A stretch of DNA of 64,000 nucleotides from Tachypleus tridentatus. Taxonomy: Eukaryota > Arthropoda > Merostomata > Xiphosura > Limulidae. The number at the start of each line of letters is the position of its first letter. The stretch's first letter is position 1. Shown one piece after another: positions 1-10,439 of this stretch. Below the pieces are notes generated by a model. It did not search any database and had not been told where the DNA came from. It saw only the letters and a list, made by a program, of their open reading frames with translations. Location: assembly GCF_004210375.1 (NCBI RefSeq), contig NW_027467782.1, forward strand, positions 21,493,276 to 21,557,275, in the 5' to 3' direction. A program made the position numbers and the translations under genes.

Positions 1-1089
1 TACACGTGGTTTGGGGTTCACCACGTTAATATTTGGTAACACACACATGCAAGTGAGACGGCATTACGAGAAGTTACTGAAAATCTTTCCCACCACTGAG
101 AGTCTATTTTAACACCGTATTCACTATATGGGAGGACAGTTGTATATTATCTTGTTGGAAATTGTATAGTCCCCCCATCCCCCCTGGAATAACAGTAGTT
201 ATAATCCTTGACTTATTAAATTTGATCACGTTGTTCAACAAGATACGGAAAATGGAAAGCCAACTTCAAAGAAAAGTTTAAATTTTAGCCTCGCCATAAT
301 GGCTCATAAAATGTCTTTAAGTTGGTTGTTGTTGTTTTGGAACAGCCATTTTTTCTTTCTTATTTTTGTCTTTATTTCTAGGATCATTAAATAAAATATG
401 TCAAATGATTGACGTAAGATTATCAGAATCTCAGTAGCAATATTCTGCAAAGACAAAAATTCATATAATAGTTTTAATTCTCAGTGTAAAAAATTTGAAG
501 CTCTTACTTATTTCACCAACCAGTTAAACATGCAAATCTCTTGTGCTGAGATACAAACGTTAACACTTTTACATTTAAAATGTATTTTTGATAGGTATCT
601 ATCTCCTATCACACAAAGCTATCTCAATTACTCTTTGCACTCTAAGCTTTGCTGAAAAATATTTTTGTTATATTTTGATGTCAAAAAATAACTTCTGATG
701 TGGTATTATCTTCACTCTATAAAGGTAAAAGGGTCAGTTAAGAAGCACAGCAGAATAACTAACTATCCAGAATGAACAGATGTACTCTGAGTTGAATAAA
801 GCCCATAAATGGGGTACTTCTGGAACAGGTATGTTCTTTACACAGGAAGGTGGGAATGAAAGTAGAATGTGTGAAAAATGGAACAACAGGTTCAAGCATT
901 AGTCATGTATAAATAAATGTAAGTGCAATGAACTATATACTTTCTCACCCTCAACAGTACAGATTCTATAACTCATTTGTAACCACAAGATTGTGGATAA
1001 GGCATGTAGACCAATATACACACACACACACACACACACACACCAACAATCAACTGTAAGTAGAATACCATCATTGTTTGTTCTCTTGT
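1..1089. other. AT-rich noncoding stretch
   Basis: No coding frame, splice-site pair or recognisable repeat was seen apart from the AC microsatellite near its end. Short open frames here have no family resemblance. Confidence 0.6.
1018..1043. repeat. (AC)n microsatellite
   Basis: About 13 uninterrupted AC units, seen directly. It lies just upstream of the non-LTR retrotransposon fragment and is probably length-variable. Confidence 0.95.
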
Positions 1090-1099
1090 CTTCCTGAGA

Positions 1100-1575
1100 G
1101 ACAATCAGTCACACTATGATGGTGTTACAGAACAGTTGCCATCTCTATTTTTCATTTTGGGGGATTTTAACAGACACTCCCCTGTGGAGTAGTACTAATA
1201 TATACATGAGGGATTGTTCCATTGAAAATATGTTCTCAGATCACAACCTATCTCTCTTCAGTAGTGGTTCTTTTCCCTATTTCCATGCACCTAGTCAGTC
1301 TTTTACTGCTGTGGATCCACGTATCTATCTGTTCCCCTTCACTTTTCTTGGAGAGATGACAATGGTAAGTGGTACAGTGAAACTACCCATTGTTTTAAGA
1401 GAGAATGGCTGTGGTCAGTGCCCTCTTACTTAAGTGCCATGGTGGAAGTTGGACCAGATTGACTGACTTTTTTTACCACTCTTTAGGAACTTGGTCCTGC
1501 AGTCCTCAGTCTTCCATCTGTTAACAACTGCATAGAGGCAGTAAGTAATTGCATAATTCAAGCAGCTGCCAGTAT
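1100..1575 (+). pseudogene. Non-LTR retrotransposon endonuclease fragment (I/Jockey-like)
   Basis: Decayed piece of the apurinic/apyrimidinic-type endonuclease that opens ORF2 of I/Jockey/R1-like LINEs and nicks the target DNA. Read across frames it shows a LPSLFFILGDFNRHSP-like stretch (the family's LLGDFNAHHPLWGS motif), then WSS and a CSIENMFSDHNLSLF-like segment, a TAVD-type stretch matching the family's S.IDL motif, and downstream CIEAVSNCIIQAAA, typical of the linker before the reverse transcriptase. A frameshift falls inside the GDFN motif and further shifts follow. No reverse transcriptase and no element ends are visible, so it is a truncated fossil. The longest open frame (1116-1433) runs partly in the wrong frame and should not be read as a gene. 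The clade assignment is approximate. Confidence 0.7.
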
Positions 1576-1819
1576 GCCAACTGTATAACATTTCAAAAAA
1601 GTTATTTTCTCATTCTTTAGTAAGAAGAGGTATCATCCAATTTTCACAACATCAGTAATTGTAAAAAACATTACAATGTATCTAAGAATGGTTTTGTAAT
1701 AGTTCTGACATCATTGTTGTTTAATGAAAGGAGAGATCAAAAGAAATCTGTATGTATGTCATATCGAAAGAAATAATAGTGTCTGTAACTATTTGTTAAC
1801 AACAGCTTAGCATTCTTAT

Positions 1820-2190
1820 GTTAGTTCCTGTTAAACTATGTTGAAGCATACTAAATAACCCTATCCATCTGTTAACAGGATTAAAAATTATATATTTCTA
1901 TATCAGTTCCTGTTGAACAAGTCAAAAATTGTGTTATCATCAAGATTAAAAGTGATGTAACATTAACAGTTGCCTGTTGAAAAGTCTAGGAATATGTTAA
2001 ACAGTTTCTTTCAAGGTTAAACATTGGTTCATGTTATACAATCTTGGAGTTAAACAGCTGATACCAAAACTAAACGTTAGTTATTTTCAACAAAATTCAT
2101 ACATAGTAAACAGCTGGTTCAAAACCTAAACAAACATGAGACACACAGTTGCCACCACTTCTGAGCATTGCTTCCTGTTAAACACAAGTA
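1820..2190. repeat. Degenerate short-motif cluster (TTCCTGTTAAAC / TTAAACAGCTG)
   Basis: Variants of CCTGTTAAAC, CTGTTGAAC and GTTAAACAGCTG recur about every 30-60 bp, for example near 1826, 1871, 1907, 1967, 2001, 2049, 2109 and 2172. This looks like an eroded minisatellite. The spacing is irregular and no clean unit can be drawn, so chance clustering in AT-rich DNA cannot be excluded. Confidence 0.4.
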
Positions 2191-3385
2191 ACACATATTA
2201 AAAGCTGTTACCAAGATTTGTTAATTTCTTCTATACTCTCTGTGTTGAATTTCTTTAAACAGAGAGTGAGATTTTCATTGAATGGTTTGTAAAAGATGAT
2301 ATCATTTTGTTTTTTTCTCAGTCTCTTAAATATACAGATCTTTTTTAGGCATCATTACTGGCATTTCCAGATCTACATTTGGTGCTGACGTACATTACAA
2401 ATGCACTGAGAGCTCTTTCTATTTACATTTTAATTATTTCTATCCTTCTTGGTACAAACACTACCTTTCAGGGTCAATTCCTACATTTGAGATGTCTATA
2501 CTCTGACATTACAAACGACATTACTCGTTATTTCTACACATCAGAATTATCCCAACAACACCAATAAAAAGGCTAAACTTGATACATTCTTCATTGCAAG
2601 TTTATTTAAATTTATAAGATTTAAATTGGAAAACGGTCAGCAAAGTATAGTGATGTGTTTTTAAACTATTTTGATACACCAATTACTTCCACAAATTCCA
2701 AATAAACTTTATCATAAACCTAATTTTGTTGGTGAACAATGAAATATTAGATATAACTGCATGTGTGTGAAAGTCAGCACCTGTGTGTGTAATCTTATAG
2801 AAGAAAGTACATTTGTTTTTATTCATGACATTTACTTTTCTCATAACGTTTTCAAATGCATTTGGGAACACAAACTCATCCACATAAGAAAAAGCCTCGA
2901 ATTAAGACAAATAATATTTACGTTTTGAAATTTCTCTGATCATCTTTTCAGGTGAAATTAAGAGCATGGTCATTTCTATACACAATTAGAAAAAAATCGT
3001 TTCCATAAATCTAAAATGCAGAGATTATATAATTAATCTGAGAGTTACCAATGGGGGTCATCAAATCCATTAGTTGCAAAAAGTTGGGTACACTATAAAC
3101 CAAACATCTGAGTAAACTGAGGGTTCAGTACATTATAAACAAAAATTTAGAGTATAAAGAGGGTTGAGTACACTTTACTAAGATAATTCTGAATAATTAC
3201 TTTACACAACTGTCTTACAATAGAAACTTTTCCAATAGGAACTGTGTTTGACCATCAGACATTATTTGACTGTAACAATATTGTGATGTATCAACCTCTC
3301 GATATTAAGATCATTGTTTTATTCTAGTTAGAGATCATCCATTATTGTTAGAGTCTAACATATAAAATTAATAACTAGTACTCAC
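2191..3385. other. Noncoding stretch
   Basis: AT-rich. Small open frames on both strands have no family resemblance and no flanking splice signals. Near 3110-3180 the phrase 'gggttgagtacac' recurs in diverged form, suggesting a small local duplication. Confidence 0.5.
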
Positions 3386-3476
3386 ATTCTGTACAGATCC
3401 CGGCCTAGCATAATTGTAAAATCCCTCTACGGGCCAAGTCTCATCCACCTTTGCTTTTGAAGCTCGGTGCTTGTTT
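3386..3476 (-). CDS. Candidate internal coding exon, unidentified gene
   Basis: On the minus strand a pyrimidine-rich acceptor (TTTCTTTATTCAG) is followed by 91 nt and a consensus donor (AAT|GTGAGT). One frame is open throughout and reads HRASKAKVDETWPVEGFYN and onward to YARPGSVQN, with a composition unlike the surrounding AT-rich DNA. The segment also has more G and C than its flanks. I do not recognise the protein; the hydrophilic Lys/Arg-then-Trp/Pro/Tyr composition suits a cytosolic or cytoplasmic-tail segment. The neighbouring exons would lie above 3.5 kb and below 3.38 kb. Confidence rests on the paired splice sites plus the open frame, not on homology. Confidence 0.5.
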
Positions 3477-3718
3477 CTGAATAAAGAAATCACATCAGAC
3501 CAAAAATTTATTATCTAAGGTTTTTAACATCGTGTTTGTCTAAAAATTCTTCATATACTATTTAGTTACTACATTATTTAATATAGATTGAGAACTTTCT
3601 CGGTTTACTCAGGATAGGTTGGTGTGGGGGAGAAAATTTGACAATACACTTTCGTATACTCAGACAAATTGCATAGCTTAATATCAGTTCACTAAGGTCT
3701 TTTTAAGATTGTTTCTAA

Positions 3719-3903
3719 TATAAAGCTGTAATTCTCTTTCTTGAATTGTCTCCCAGTAGCACGTCTTGGAATTCATAACACGAGAAACCGGATTTTCGAT
3801 TGCCGTAATGACCATGGTGAGCTTTATGCCTAATTCCAAAACAAACAGTCTTGAACTGAAAGTGTCCATTCTGTGTGCTGTATTTTTGTGTGTATTTAAC
3901 ATT
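3719..3903 (-). other. Possible exon, low confidence
   Basis: Open minus-strand frame with a plausible composition (FKTVCFGIRHKAHHGHYGN, then a segment ending LLGDNSRKR), preceded by a possible acceptor (GACACTTTCAG at about 3855). No convincing donor was found, and the frame closes shortly afterwards. It lies upstream, in minus-strand order, of the better candidate exon at 3386-3476 and could belong to the same gene. It could equally be chance. Confidence 0.22.
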
Positions 3904-4517
3904 GTTAAAATGTCTATTAGAATAAGAACAAGTATGTCATCATATACTGTATAAACATTTCAGAATTATTTAACTTACTGTTGATAACTTAGCAGAAATG
4001 AACATTTTTATAAACTACCTGAAGTAGCACAGCCTCACCATTCGAATATTAAAATTAGTCAAGGTATTATATCATTCAGGTTTCGTCATTCTTCGTATGT
4101 TAGTAACAGCTGATTTAGATATGTTATATATATATTGCTTATGCAGTATGCGATTGTTATTTAGGTTGAATGCAAACTTCAGAAGATACTTTCGAAGATT
4201 TTTTTGTAAATAGAAACTGTTTTCTTATATATTTAATCATCCTTCCTCACTTTTTTGTATTACAATGGATTGTCAGGTTCATGGGACTGAATACTCTGTA
4301 GTTGGTGATGAATTTGAACAATAAATGGACATAACAAAATTCAATCATTTTAAGAATAATATATTCCAAACAAGTCAAATGAATGTAAACCCACACATAT
4401 GACAAAAACTTGGTTCAATGTTGTGTATCACAATTGTTTATAAAGCTTCAAATAATACTCATTTCCTCTGAAGCATTCGTGCACGCTCGTTTAATAACTT
4501 CAGAATCCAACTGACAA

Positions 4518-4672
4518 GGCCTAACATGCACAGATGATTACGGTGCATGACTTGCAGTCTGACAGTTGCGAGTTCAAATCACCATCCTACCAAACATGCT
4601 TGTCCTTTCAGCTGTAGAGAGCATCATAAAGTCGTGGTCAATCCTACTAAGCATTGGATAAAATAATAGACC
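4518..4672 (+). repeat. tRNA-derived SINE, family 1 (5' half)
   Basis: Diverged tRNA-like head (GGCCTAACATGC..., B-box-like GAGTTCAAATC), then the family body 'ACCAAACATGCTTGTCCTTTCAGC'-type sequence and 'GGTCAATCC'. The 3' half found in the longer copies of this window is missing. Confidence 0.75.
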
Positions 4673-5271
4673 GAGAACTTAGAAACTGAAATAAGACTTC
4701 TTTTGTTCACTTGTAATTCGTCAAACCACTGTAATGTCAAAAATATGTTGTTTCAAAAGTAATCATTTATAAAATTATGTTAACTAAACAACACAATAGT
4801 TGTGCTTGTACTCAACAGTAAAGCCAATATACCATCAGGGGGGAAGTTGTCATTCAATAGTATTCTTCAACTCACCAAACACGTTAAGGGCTTGACTGTC
4901 ACTCTTATAACAAGCCCATACCTTAAAGTGTAAAAATAATCTGTGGCTTCAATGTAGCATTGTTTCTAGAAGGTTCCTAGGTTAATTTATGAATAAAAGT
5001 ATCTTTAACAGTTTTCAAAAAACGTATCTCCCTAACGGATTAATTCTAGTCTCTCCCGATCTACATGCCTGAAATTAAATCACCCATAATTATGATTTCA
5101 TTAACTCTTTCAGCAGGGGTTCGATCACGGAGATTGACCTTATAACCATTTCGTTCTGCTTATAGTGTTCATGCTATAATTTTTATTTATTATGTATATG
5201 TTCACGAAAGTTTGCACATTAACAGTAAATATTACAAGACTTACGTACTCAAAAGTTTTACTATTCTTAAG

Positions 5272-5384
5272 TGTTTTCCTATAGCAAAGCCACATCGGGC
5301 TATCCGCTGAGCCTACCGAAAGGAATCGAATCCCTAGTTTTAGCGTTGTATACCGTAAACTTGCCGCTGTACCAATGGGAGACT
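5272..5384 (-). repeat. tRNA-derived SINE, family 2
   Basis: Reverse-oriented copy. Read on the minus strand it has a tRNA-like head with GGTAC...GCGGCAAGTTTACGG, an ACAACGCTAAAACTAGGG-type centre, the B box GATTCGATTCC in diverged form, then GGCTCAGCGGATAGCCCGAT and GTGGCTTTGCTATAGGAAAA. It matches the copies at 9141 and 20094 in layout. Confidence 0.8.
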
Positions 5385-5841
5385 TATAAAACTGACCTTC
5401 ACAAAATGTTCGGTCTTGGCTGTGTTTTCGTAGATCAACATTTTTATTACTGTTTACAAATAAGTTCTTAAACTGTTGTTTTTTTAAACATAGAACAGTA
5501 AATAAAAAGGGTGTGAGGCTAGTTTAGAAAAGTCAGCATTAATTAAGACAAGAAAGAAGCCCAGAAAGAGGTAACCCGTATCGAAATGGAAAGTAAACAT
5601 CTCGAGGCTGAACAGAACTATATGAAAGCCAGAAAATAAAATAGGGCAAAAGAAATAAATTTTAGACTCAACTTCAGTTGACAAAGGCAAAATGAAAACT
5701 CTGAATTTAGTCGGCATATTAAGATACCACAATTTCATGAAAATTAAGCTGATAAATATTTAGAACATTTGGAGAAAGTTGCTTAAATCATGGACTGGCC
5801 TAGCGATAAATGGCCATTATTGCTGCAGTGTTTTCACTGGT

Positions 5842-5893
5842 AAAACAGACAGCCAGATGTGGCTTTGCTATAAGAAAGCGCACACACACACAA
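5842..5893 (+). repeat. SINE family 2 tail fragment with (CA)n
   Basis: Only the 3' end is present: 'ACAGACAGCCAGATGTGGCTTT', then GCTATAAGAAAGCG, then (CA)n. It directly abuts the gag relic downstream. Confidence 0.75.
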
Positions 5894-5896
5894 AGA

Positions 5897-6790
5897 GCTT
5901 ATGCTGCTCTCTTTCTGGAAGATTGCACAGATTATGATAATACTAAAGCAGTTATCCTCTAAGTATATGACCTAGTTCCAGAATCTTATCGCCAAAAGTT
6001 TCGAGGTTACTTCAATCTTGATGGTCAAACACATATGCAATTCGCCCATGAAAAAGAGGTTTATTTTGATAAGTGTTGTAATTCTATGCATATTGACACT
6101 AGTTTTGATAAATTAAGTTAATTATGCATAATTTAGAAATTTAAATGCTGTACAAGTTACGATGTCAAAACTTATTTCCACAAAAATAAAGTTAATGACA
6201 TTACATGAAAGCAGCTGCTCTTTCCAATGAGTAAACTTTAACTCATGAAACCACTTTTCATAAAAAAGAAAGTTCTGCCAGTTAAGCAGAAACCTGTACT
6301 CCTAAAGTTGAGGATACTATTACAAATGCAGTTCCTGTAGTACGAAATCTTCTAGCAGATTGGACAAAAACTTAAGGGCTAACGTAGTTAGGGAGGAATT
6401 CAAACTTTTTGTGGCTGTTGGTTCTGTAATTTCATAAACGACACTGCTAATCTCCTACCCGTACGTATTTTACGTGGTACTAGAGCGACTCAACTACAAT
6501 TGTTAGAGAGCATATTAACTTTAGGTTCGAGTCCTGCCATTGCTGGTCTATCGTCACTCAGGATATTGAAGGTAGCTTTGATAATGTTCCTCTTCATAAC
6601 ATTTATTTAACATCAGACCTAGTTTCGAGTTGTGGGTGTAGTGAGACCTACTATGCCAATTAATAGTATGTCATTATTGTTTGGAAACGATTTGGCCAGG
6701 GGAAAATTTGTTAACAAACCCAAGATGGTTAGTGAGCCTGTTCCAACTTTTGAAAAACACCTAGATCGTATGATTATTAATTATGTTATG
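5897..6790 (+). pseudogene. Ty3/gypsy-like retrotransposon gag-protease relic
   Basis: Frames joined by eye show LEDCTDYDNTKAVIL, a stop, then VYDLVPESYRQKFRGYF and FAHEKEVYFDKCCNS. This is the helical SCAN-like capsid segment of a gag family known from metazoan gypsy-type elements (compare its conserved LVPE.YRQKFR signature). Further on, near 6460-6510, a protease-like ILR..RATQ.QLLES segment sits where the family has LRDTGA; the catalytic Asp-Thr-Gly is lost. At about 6680 LLLGNDLARGKFVNKPKMV matches the family's conserved ILGNDLAGGKV block after the protease. Many stops and frameshifts; no reverse transcriptase or LTRs were recognised nearby. A dead fragment. Confidence 0.7.
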
Positions 6791-6915
6791 ACAATAAGAT
6801 AACATTTGTGTCTGAGCACATTCACGTGCTATGTAAATTTAGTCTCATACGGTTGTTTGTATTAACTGTCGAGATATTTGAAACTGTACAATGTTTTAAC
6901 AGTGCATTGTATTTA

Positions 6916-6917
<2 letters not shown>

Positions 6918-6947
<30 letters not shown>

Positions 6948-6948
6948 C
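6918..6948. repeat. (TA)n-rich microsatellite
   Basis: TGTGTATATATATATATATA followed by CATATAT, seen directly inside otherwise unremarkable AT-rich sequence. Confidence 0.85.
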
Positions 6949-7375
6949 AGCAAAAATTGTCTGACGTCAATTTTAAAATGTCTTAGGAATGAGGTACAAC
7001 TGATTTATCGTTGTACGTTTACTTTAATGCCTACGCTTGTTTCACCAGTTTTCTTTTTGCTCGTGACGTATAATTTAATAGACTGTAACAAATTCTCACT
7101 AAATTTCTTTGTCCTTTATTATGATAAATAGAAACCCAAATGGATTTAATCCCCCTTGCTGTTGTCTAGCTCATATTTTGCATATTATGTAATTCCTCTG
7201 CCTCTTTTGTACTATATTCCTATTAAATAGCCTGTAATCCTATATTTCAAAGATTTTGTGTCATCAAAACCATACATGTTTAACCATTTCTCAGTTGTCT
7301 CATTATGTCAAATTTTCCTCCATGCACTGCTATAGTAATTATTTCACTTTTTATACGTCCACCATTATGGCTACT

Positions 7376-7450
7376 TCTACAGAGATGCCAACCATTACGA
7401 TTTGAGCGTAATCATTACGATTTTGGTGTATACATTACAACTATACTCTC
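7376..7450. repeat. Short degenerate tandem array (CATTACGAT...)
   Basis: Three imperfect units of about 20-24 bp, each starting CATTACGA or CATTACAA (near 7390, 7410 and 7431). Possibly the end of an unidentified dispersed repeat. Confidence 0.4.
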
Positions 7451-7734
7451 ATACAAACAAATATTACGACTTGTTGCAACTCCCAAATTATTATATATTA
7501 TATAGACCTATATAAAAAAGTGATAAATTGTCCGACAGGGCTTGAAAGGGGTGAAAAGGAAATTTCTAGTGAGATACAAATAAATTTTGACAATAAATAA
7601 AAGACATAGTCCAAATGGCTAATTGCGATAATCATGTTTGTGCTGGAAATAATAAAAAAATATTTGTATGTCCGACGTCTAACAATAGTTTGAGAGCGGT
7701 GCTTCTTCATACTGGAAACGTGGAGGAATCCATA

Positions 7735-7800
7735 GTTACGTCATCAGTGCTTGTCAGCCAATCAGCGCTCGCGTAGATGAGTATTTCTCGTTTGTTGTTA
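7735..7800. other. Local CpG-containing patch with CCAAT box
   Basis: The phrase GTCAGCCAATCAGCGCTCGCG (split here as GTCAGCCAATCAGC then GCTCGCG) near 7755-7775 combines a CCAAT box with several CpGs. It could be a promoter or part of a repeat. No associated exon was found. Confidence 0.25.
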
Positions 7801-7942
7801 TAACTCCCAAGCATCCAGAGACATTCTCATGAAAGCAAAGGCTGCAACAGCTTCAAAACTATTACAATAAGTGTCATAAAAATGATATAAACTAGTCCTT
7901 AAAGAGAGGCTTTTTCTGCTTACTGTTTGTGCATGTTAAATG

Positions 7943-8144
7943 TTGTTTTACCAGTGATGTCGAGAAAACCCACTTGTAGAGAAATATATATGCAAAAACG
8001 GCTCGTTTGGGTTGAGAAAATAATTTACATAGAAGAGCGAACAACGTTTCGACATTCTTCGGTCATCGTCAGGTTCGCTCTTCTATGTAAAATATTTTCT
8101 CAACCCAAACGAGCCGTTTTTGCAAATATATTGTTTTACCAGTG
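7943..8144 (-). mobile_element. Palindromic Penelope-like element fragment with 14-bp target duplication
   Basis: Two near-perfect inverted arms of about 56 bp (7987-8042 and 8073-8130) flank a 30-nt centre (8043-8072). The insert is bracketed by identical 14-mers TTGTTTTACCAGTG at 7943-7956 and 8131-8144, a target-site duplication. Minus-strand reading of the centre gives CTGACGA (8072-8066) and GAAA (8050-8047), a hammerhead-ribozyme-like core. Type I hammerheads are known from the terminal repeats of Penelope-like elements (PLEs), and inverted or partial terminal repeats are common products of PLE insertion. No PLE reverse transcriptase is present. Assignment to PLE is inferred from the ribozyme-like core and a repeat sequence I recall from other invertebrates; an unrelated foldback element is the alternative. 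Confidence 0.6.
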
Positions 8145-8685
8145 TTTGTTACTCTGAACTAAATAAAATACATAATTTCAAAAGAATTTTTTAAATTTAT
8201 TTACTAAATACAAAAAAAACACAGTCACAAATGAGCAATCTATAGCAACAATAAATAATAACAGTTATAATAATAATATAATAATAAACAGTTTAGAAAC
8301 ATTGGTCAGGCCTCGTGGCTACAAATGATAAAGGGCTCTGTCTACAATCATTACGCTAAGTCATTTGAAACAGTTCGTATCTCTGCTCTATTCTCATTTC
8401 TAATGCGAAACGTTTCTCTGCCTCAATTTCTTTTTGCACTTAGTTTAACTTAGCACTGACCCCTGTCTCGTACACTTGCACCGCAAAAAACTTTATCTCT
8501 GCTAACCCCTTTATATCGCCTGTTCTGCCAGTTATATCCTTCACCTGTTTCCCTAGGTGCCAAAATCTGATTCTTTTCTTCTCATTTACCCACGTCTTGT
8601 CAAGGAACCACCTATAACTATAGCCTCCTCAAGTTTATCATCCACTTAATTTTCTATATTTTTTGTTTTCCTTACCTCCAAATGT

Positions 8686-8961
8686 CGACCTGACATGACC
8701 AGGTAGTTTGGGCACTTGACTCGTTATCTGAGGGTCACGGGTTCGAATCCCGGTCACACCAAACATGTTCGCCCTTTCATTCGTCGGTGTGTTATAATGT
8801 GACGATTAATCTCACTATTGGTTGGTAAAAGAGTAGCCCAAGAGTTGACGTTGGATGTTAATGACTGGCTGCTATCCCTCTTGTCTAACGCTGCAAAATT
8901 GGAGACGGCTAGCGCAGATAACCCTCATGTAACTTTCAGCGAAATTCAAAACAAACCAAAC
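8686..8961 (+). repeat. tRNA-derived SINE, family 1 (near full length)
   Basis: Head GACATGACCAGGTAGTTTGG, B box GGTTCGAATCC, 'CACACCAAACATGTTCGCCC', 'GTTATAATGTGACG', 'GGTAAAAGAGTAGCCCAAGA', a 'GGCTAGCGCAGATA' block and an end at GCGAAATTCAAAACAAACC. It generates an incidental open frame (8818-9015) that is not a gene. Confidence 0.9.
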
Positions 8962-9140
8962 TCTCCAAATACAAGTAATCGTGGTCTGCTGAAGTTCAAA
9001 TTTCTTGCTCAATAGAAGAGACTCATTACAATTAAATTTATTACTTTTAGTTCTAATAATGAATCATTAAAATACAATAGTTTGAATAAACTAGTTTAAA
9101 GATCACGATAACTTAACACGTTTAATGATTTACCAGCGGT

Positions 9141-9246
9141 GCACCCCGCTAGTACAGCGGTATGTCTACGGATTTACAACGCTAAAATCAGGGGTTCAAT
9201 TGCCCGCGGTGGACTCAGCAGATAGTTCAATGTTCAACACACACAC
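9141..9246 (+). repeat. tRNA-derived SINE, family 2
   Basis: TAGTACAGCGGTATGTCTAC, a GGATTTACAACGCTAAAATC anticodon-arm-like centre, B-box-like GGTTCAATTGC, then GTGGACTCAGCAGATAG and a short ACACAC end. The tail with GTGGCTTTGC is missing. Confidence 0.85.
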
Positions 9247-9992
9247 CTTTACCAGCGAGTTGGAATATACCTAAGCCTAAAGCACGGTTGCTGCTGCAGC
9301 CTCTGTTTGTCAACTCTTCTGCATAAACACATTTTCTGGGACTTTGAGAAAAATATTATTTTTTTATCTACTGGGAATATTGCGCTGTTATACACGATAA
9401 CTTGTATAACTTTCTCTCCTTCTAGGGCAAAAAAAAAACTTTCAGAGAAGGTGTACGATACATTAACCCTTATTTTTTGACTGTCAAGAAAGTTGGAAAG
9501 TCATTACTGAGATTACAGTTATCATATTAAATTAGAGCCAATTCTAAACGTTAATTGGAAAAGATATTTTTAAACAATGAGATACGGTGCTTAAAAGCAC
9601 AACCTACTTTACTCTCTTTCCAAATCTGAAGATATTGATAAATTTTCTGCCGAAATTCCCTGCCATGATTCTTTTCTAAATTTATTTAAATGAAACTTGT
9701 TCCTTAGCGACACGTGTGTTCTACTTTTGACGTAATTACGTATAGGCGGTGTTTCTATTGGATACTATGACAAACCAACGTTGTTTTAAATTAGGTGATG
9801 ATTGTTTGTACTGCGATCTAAATTAATTTTCACATACAAAAAAAAGTTAGATATAATGATAATAAAATCTAGGAATATTTATTTCCACCTAATTTTTCAA
9901 GCAAAAATCATTTCTTTCAAGTTATTTCTGTAAAATATACACGATTGGAATGTCACTAAACTATAACAAGTAGAAGAATTTTTTTTTTAATA

Positions 9993-10037
9993 TCGCGCAA
10001 AGCTACTCGAGGGCTATCTGCGCTAGCCGTTGCTATT
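9993..10037 (-). repeat. SINE family 1 tail fragment
   Basis: Only the 3' end is present, in reverse: GCGCAAAGCTACTCGAGGGC, TATCTGCGCTAGCCG. Confidence 0.8.
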
Positions 10038-10179
10038 TTTCAAGTCTTCAACCTTCAGAAACGTATGAAATGTAATTCATTTAAACTTCTATTGGTTGTT
10101 TTTTAATCATAAATAATATATTTTGTTGTTTGTATTTTAAAACAGCAGATAACGCTTCTAAAGTTTTATGGTAACCATG

Positions 10180-10439
10180 ATTTCGCACAAAGCTACACGA
10201 AGGCTATTTGTGCTTGCCGTCCCTAATTTAGCAGTGTAAGACTAGAGGGAAGGCAGCTTGTCATTACCATACACCGCCAACTCTTGGACTATTCTTTTAC
10301 AAACGAATAATAGGATTGACCGTCACATATAACGCCCCCAAAGCTGAAAGGGCGAGCATGTTTAGCGCGACGGGGATGGGAACCCGCGACCTTCAGATTA
10401 CGAATCGCACGTCTTAACACGCTTGGCCATGCCGGGCCA
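10180..10439 (-). repeat. tRNA-derived SINE, family 1 (full length)
   Basis: Reverse full-length copy from TTTCGCACAAAGCTACACGA to a tRNA-like head ending TTGGCCATGCCGGGCC. A- and B-box-like promoter segments are still readable and CpGs are largely retained. One of the best preserved copies in the window. Confidence 0.92.

Noticed and set aside
1116-1433. A 105-codon gene
   Set aside because: It lies in the non-LTR endonuclease relic and reads partly out of the ancestral frame.
5897-6790. An exogenous virus or intact provirus
   Set aside because: Only gag/protease fragments with numerous stops, with no LTRs or envelope. This is an old Ty3/gypsy-type relic.
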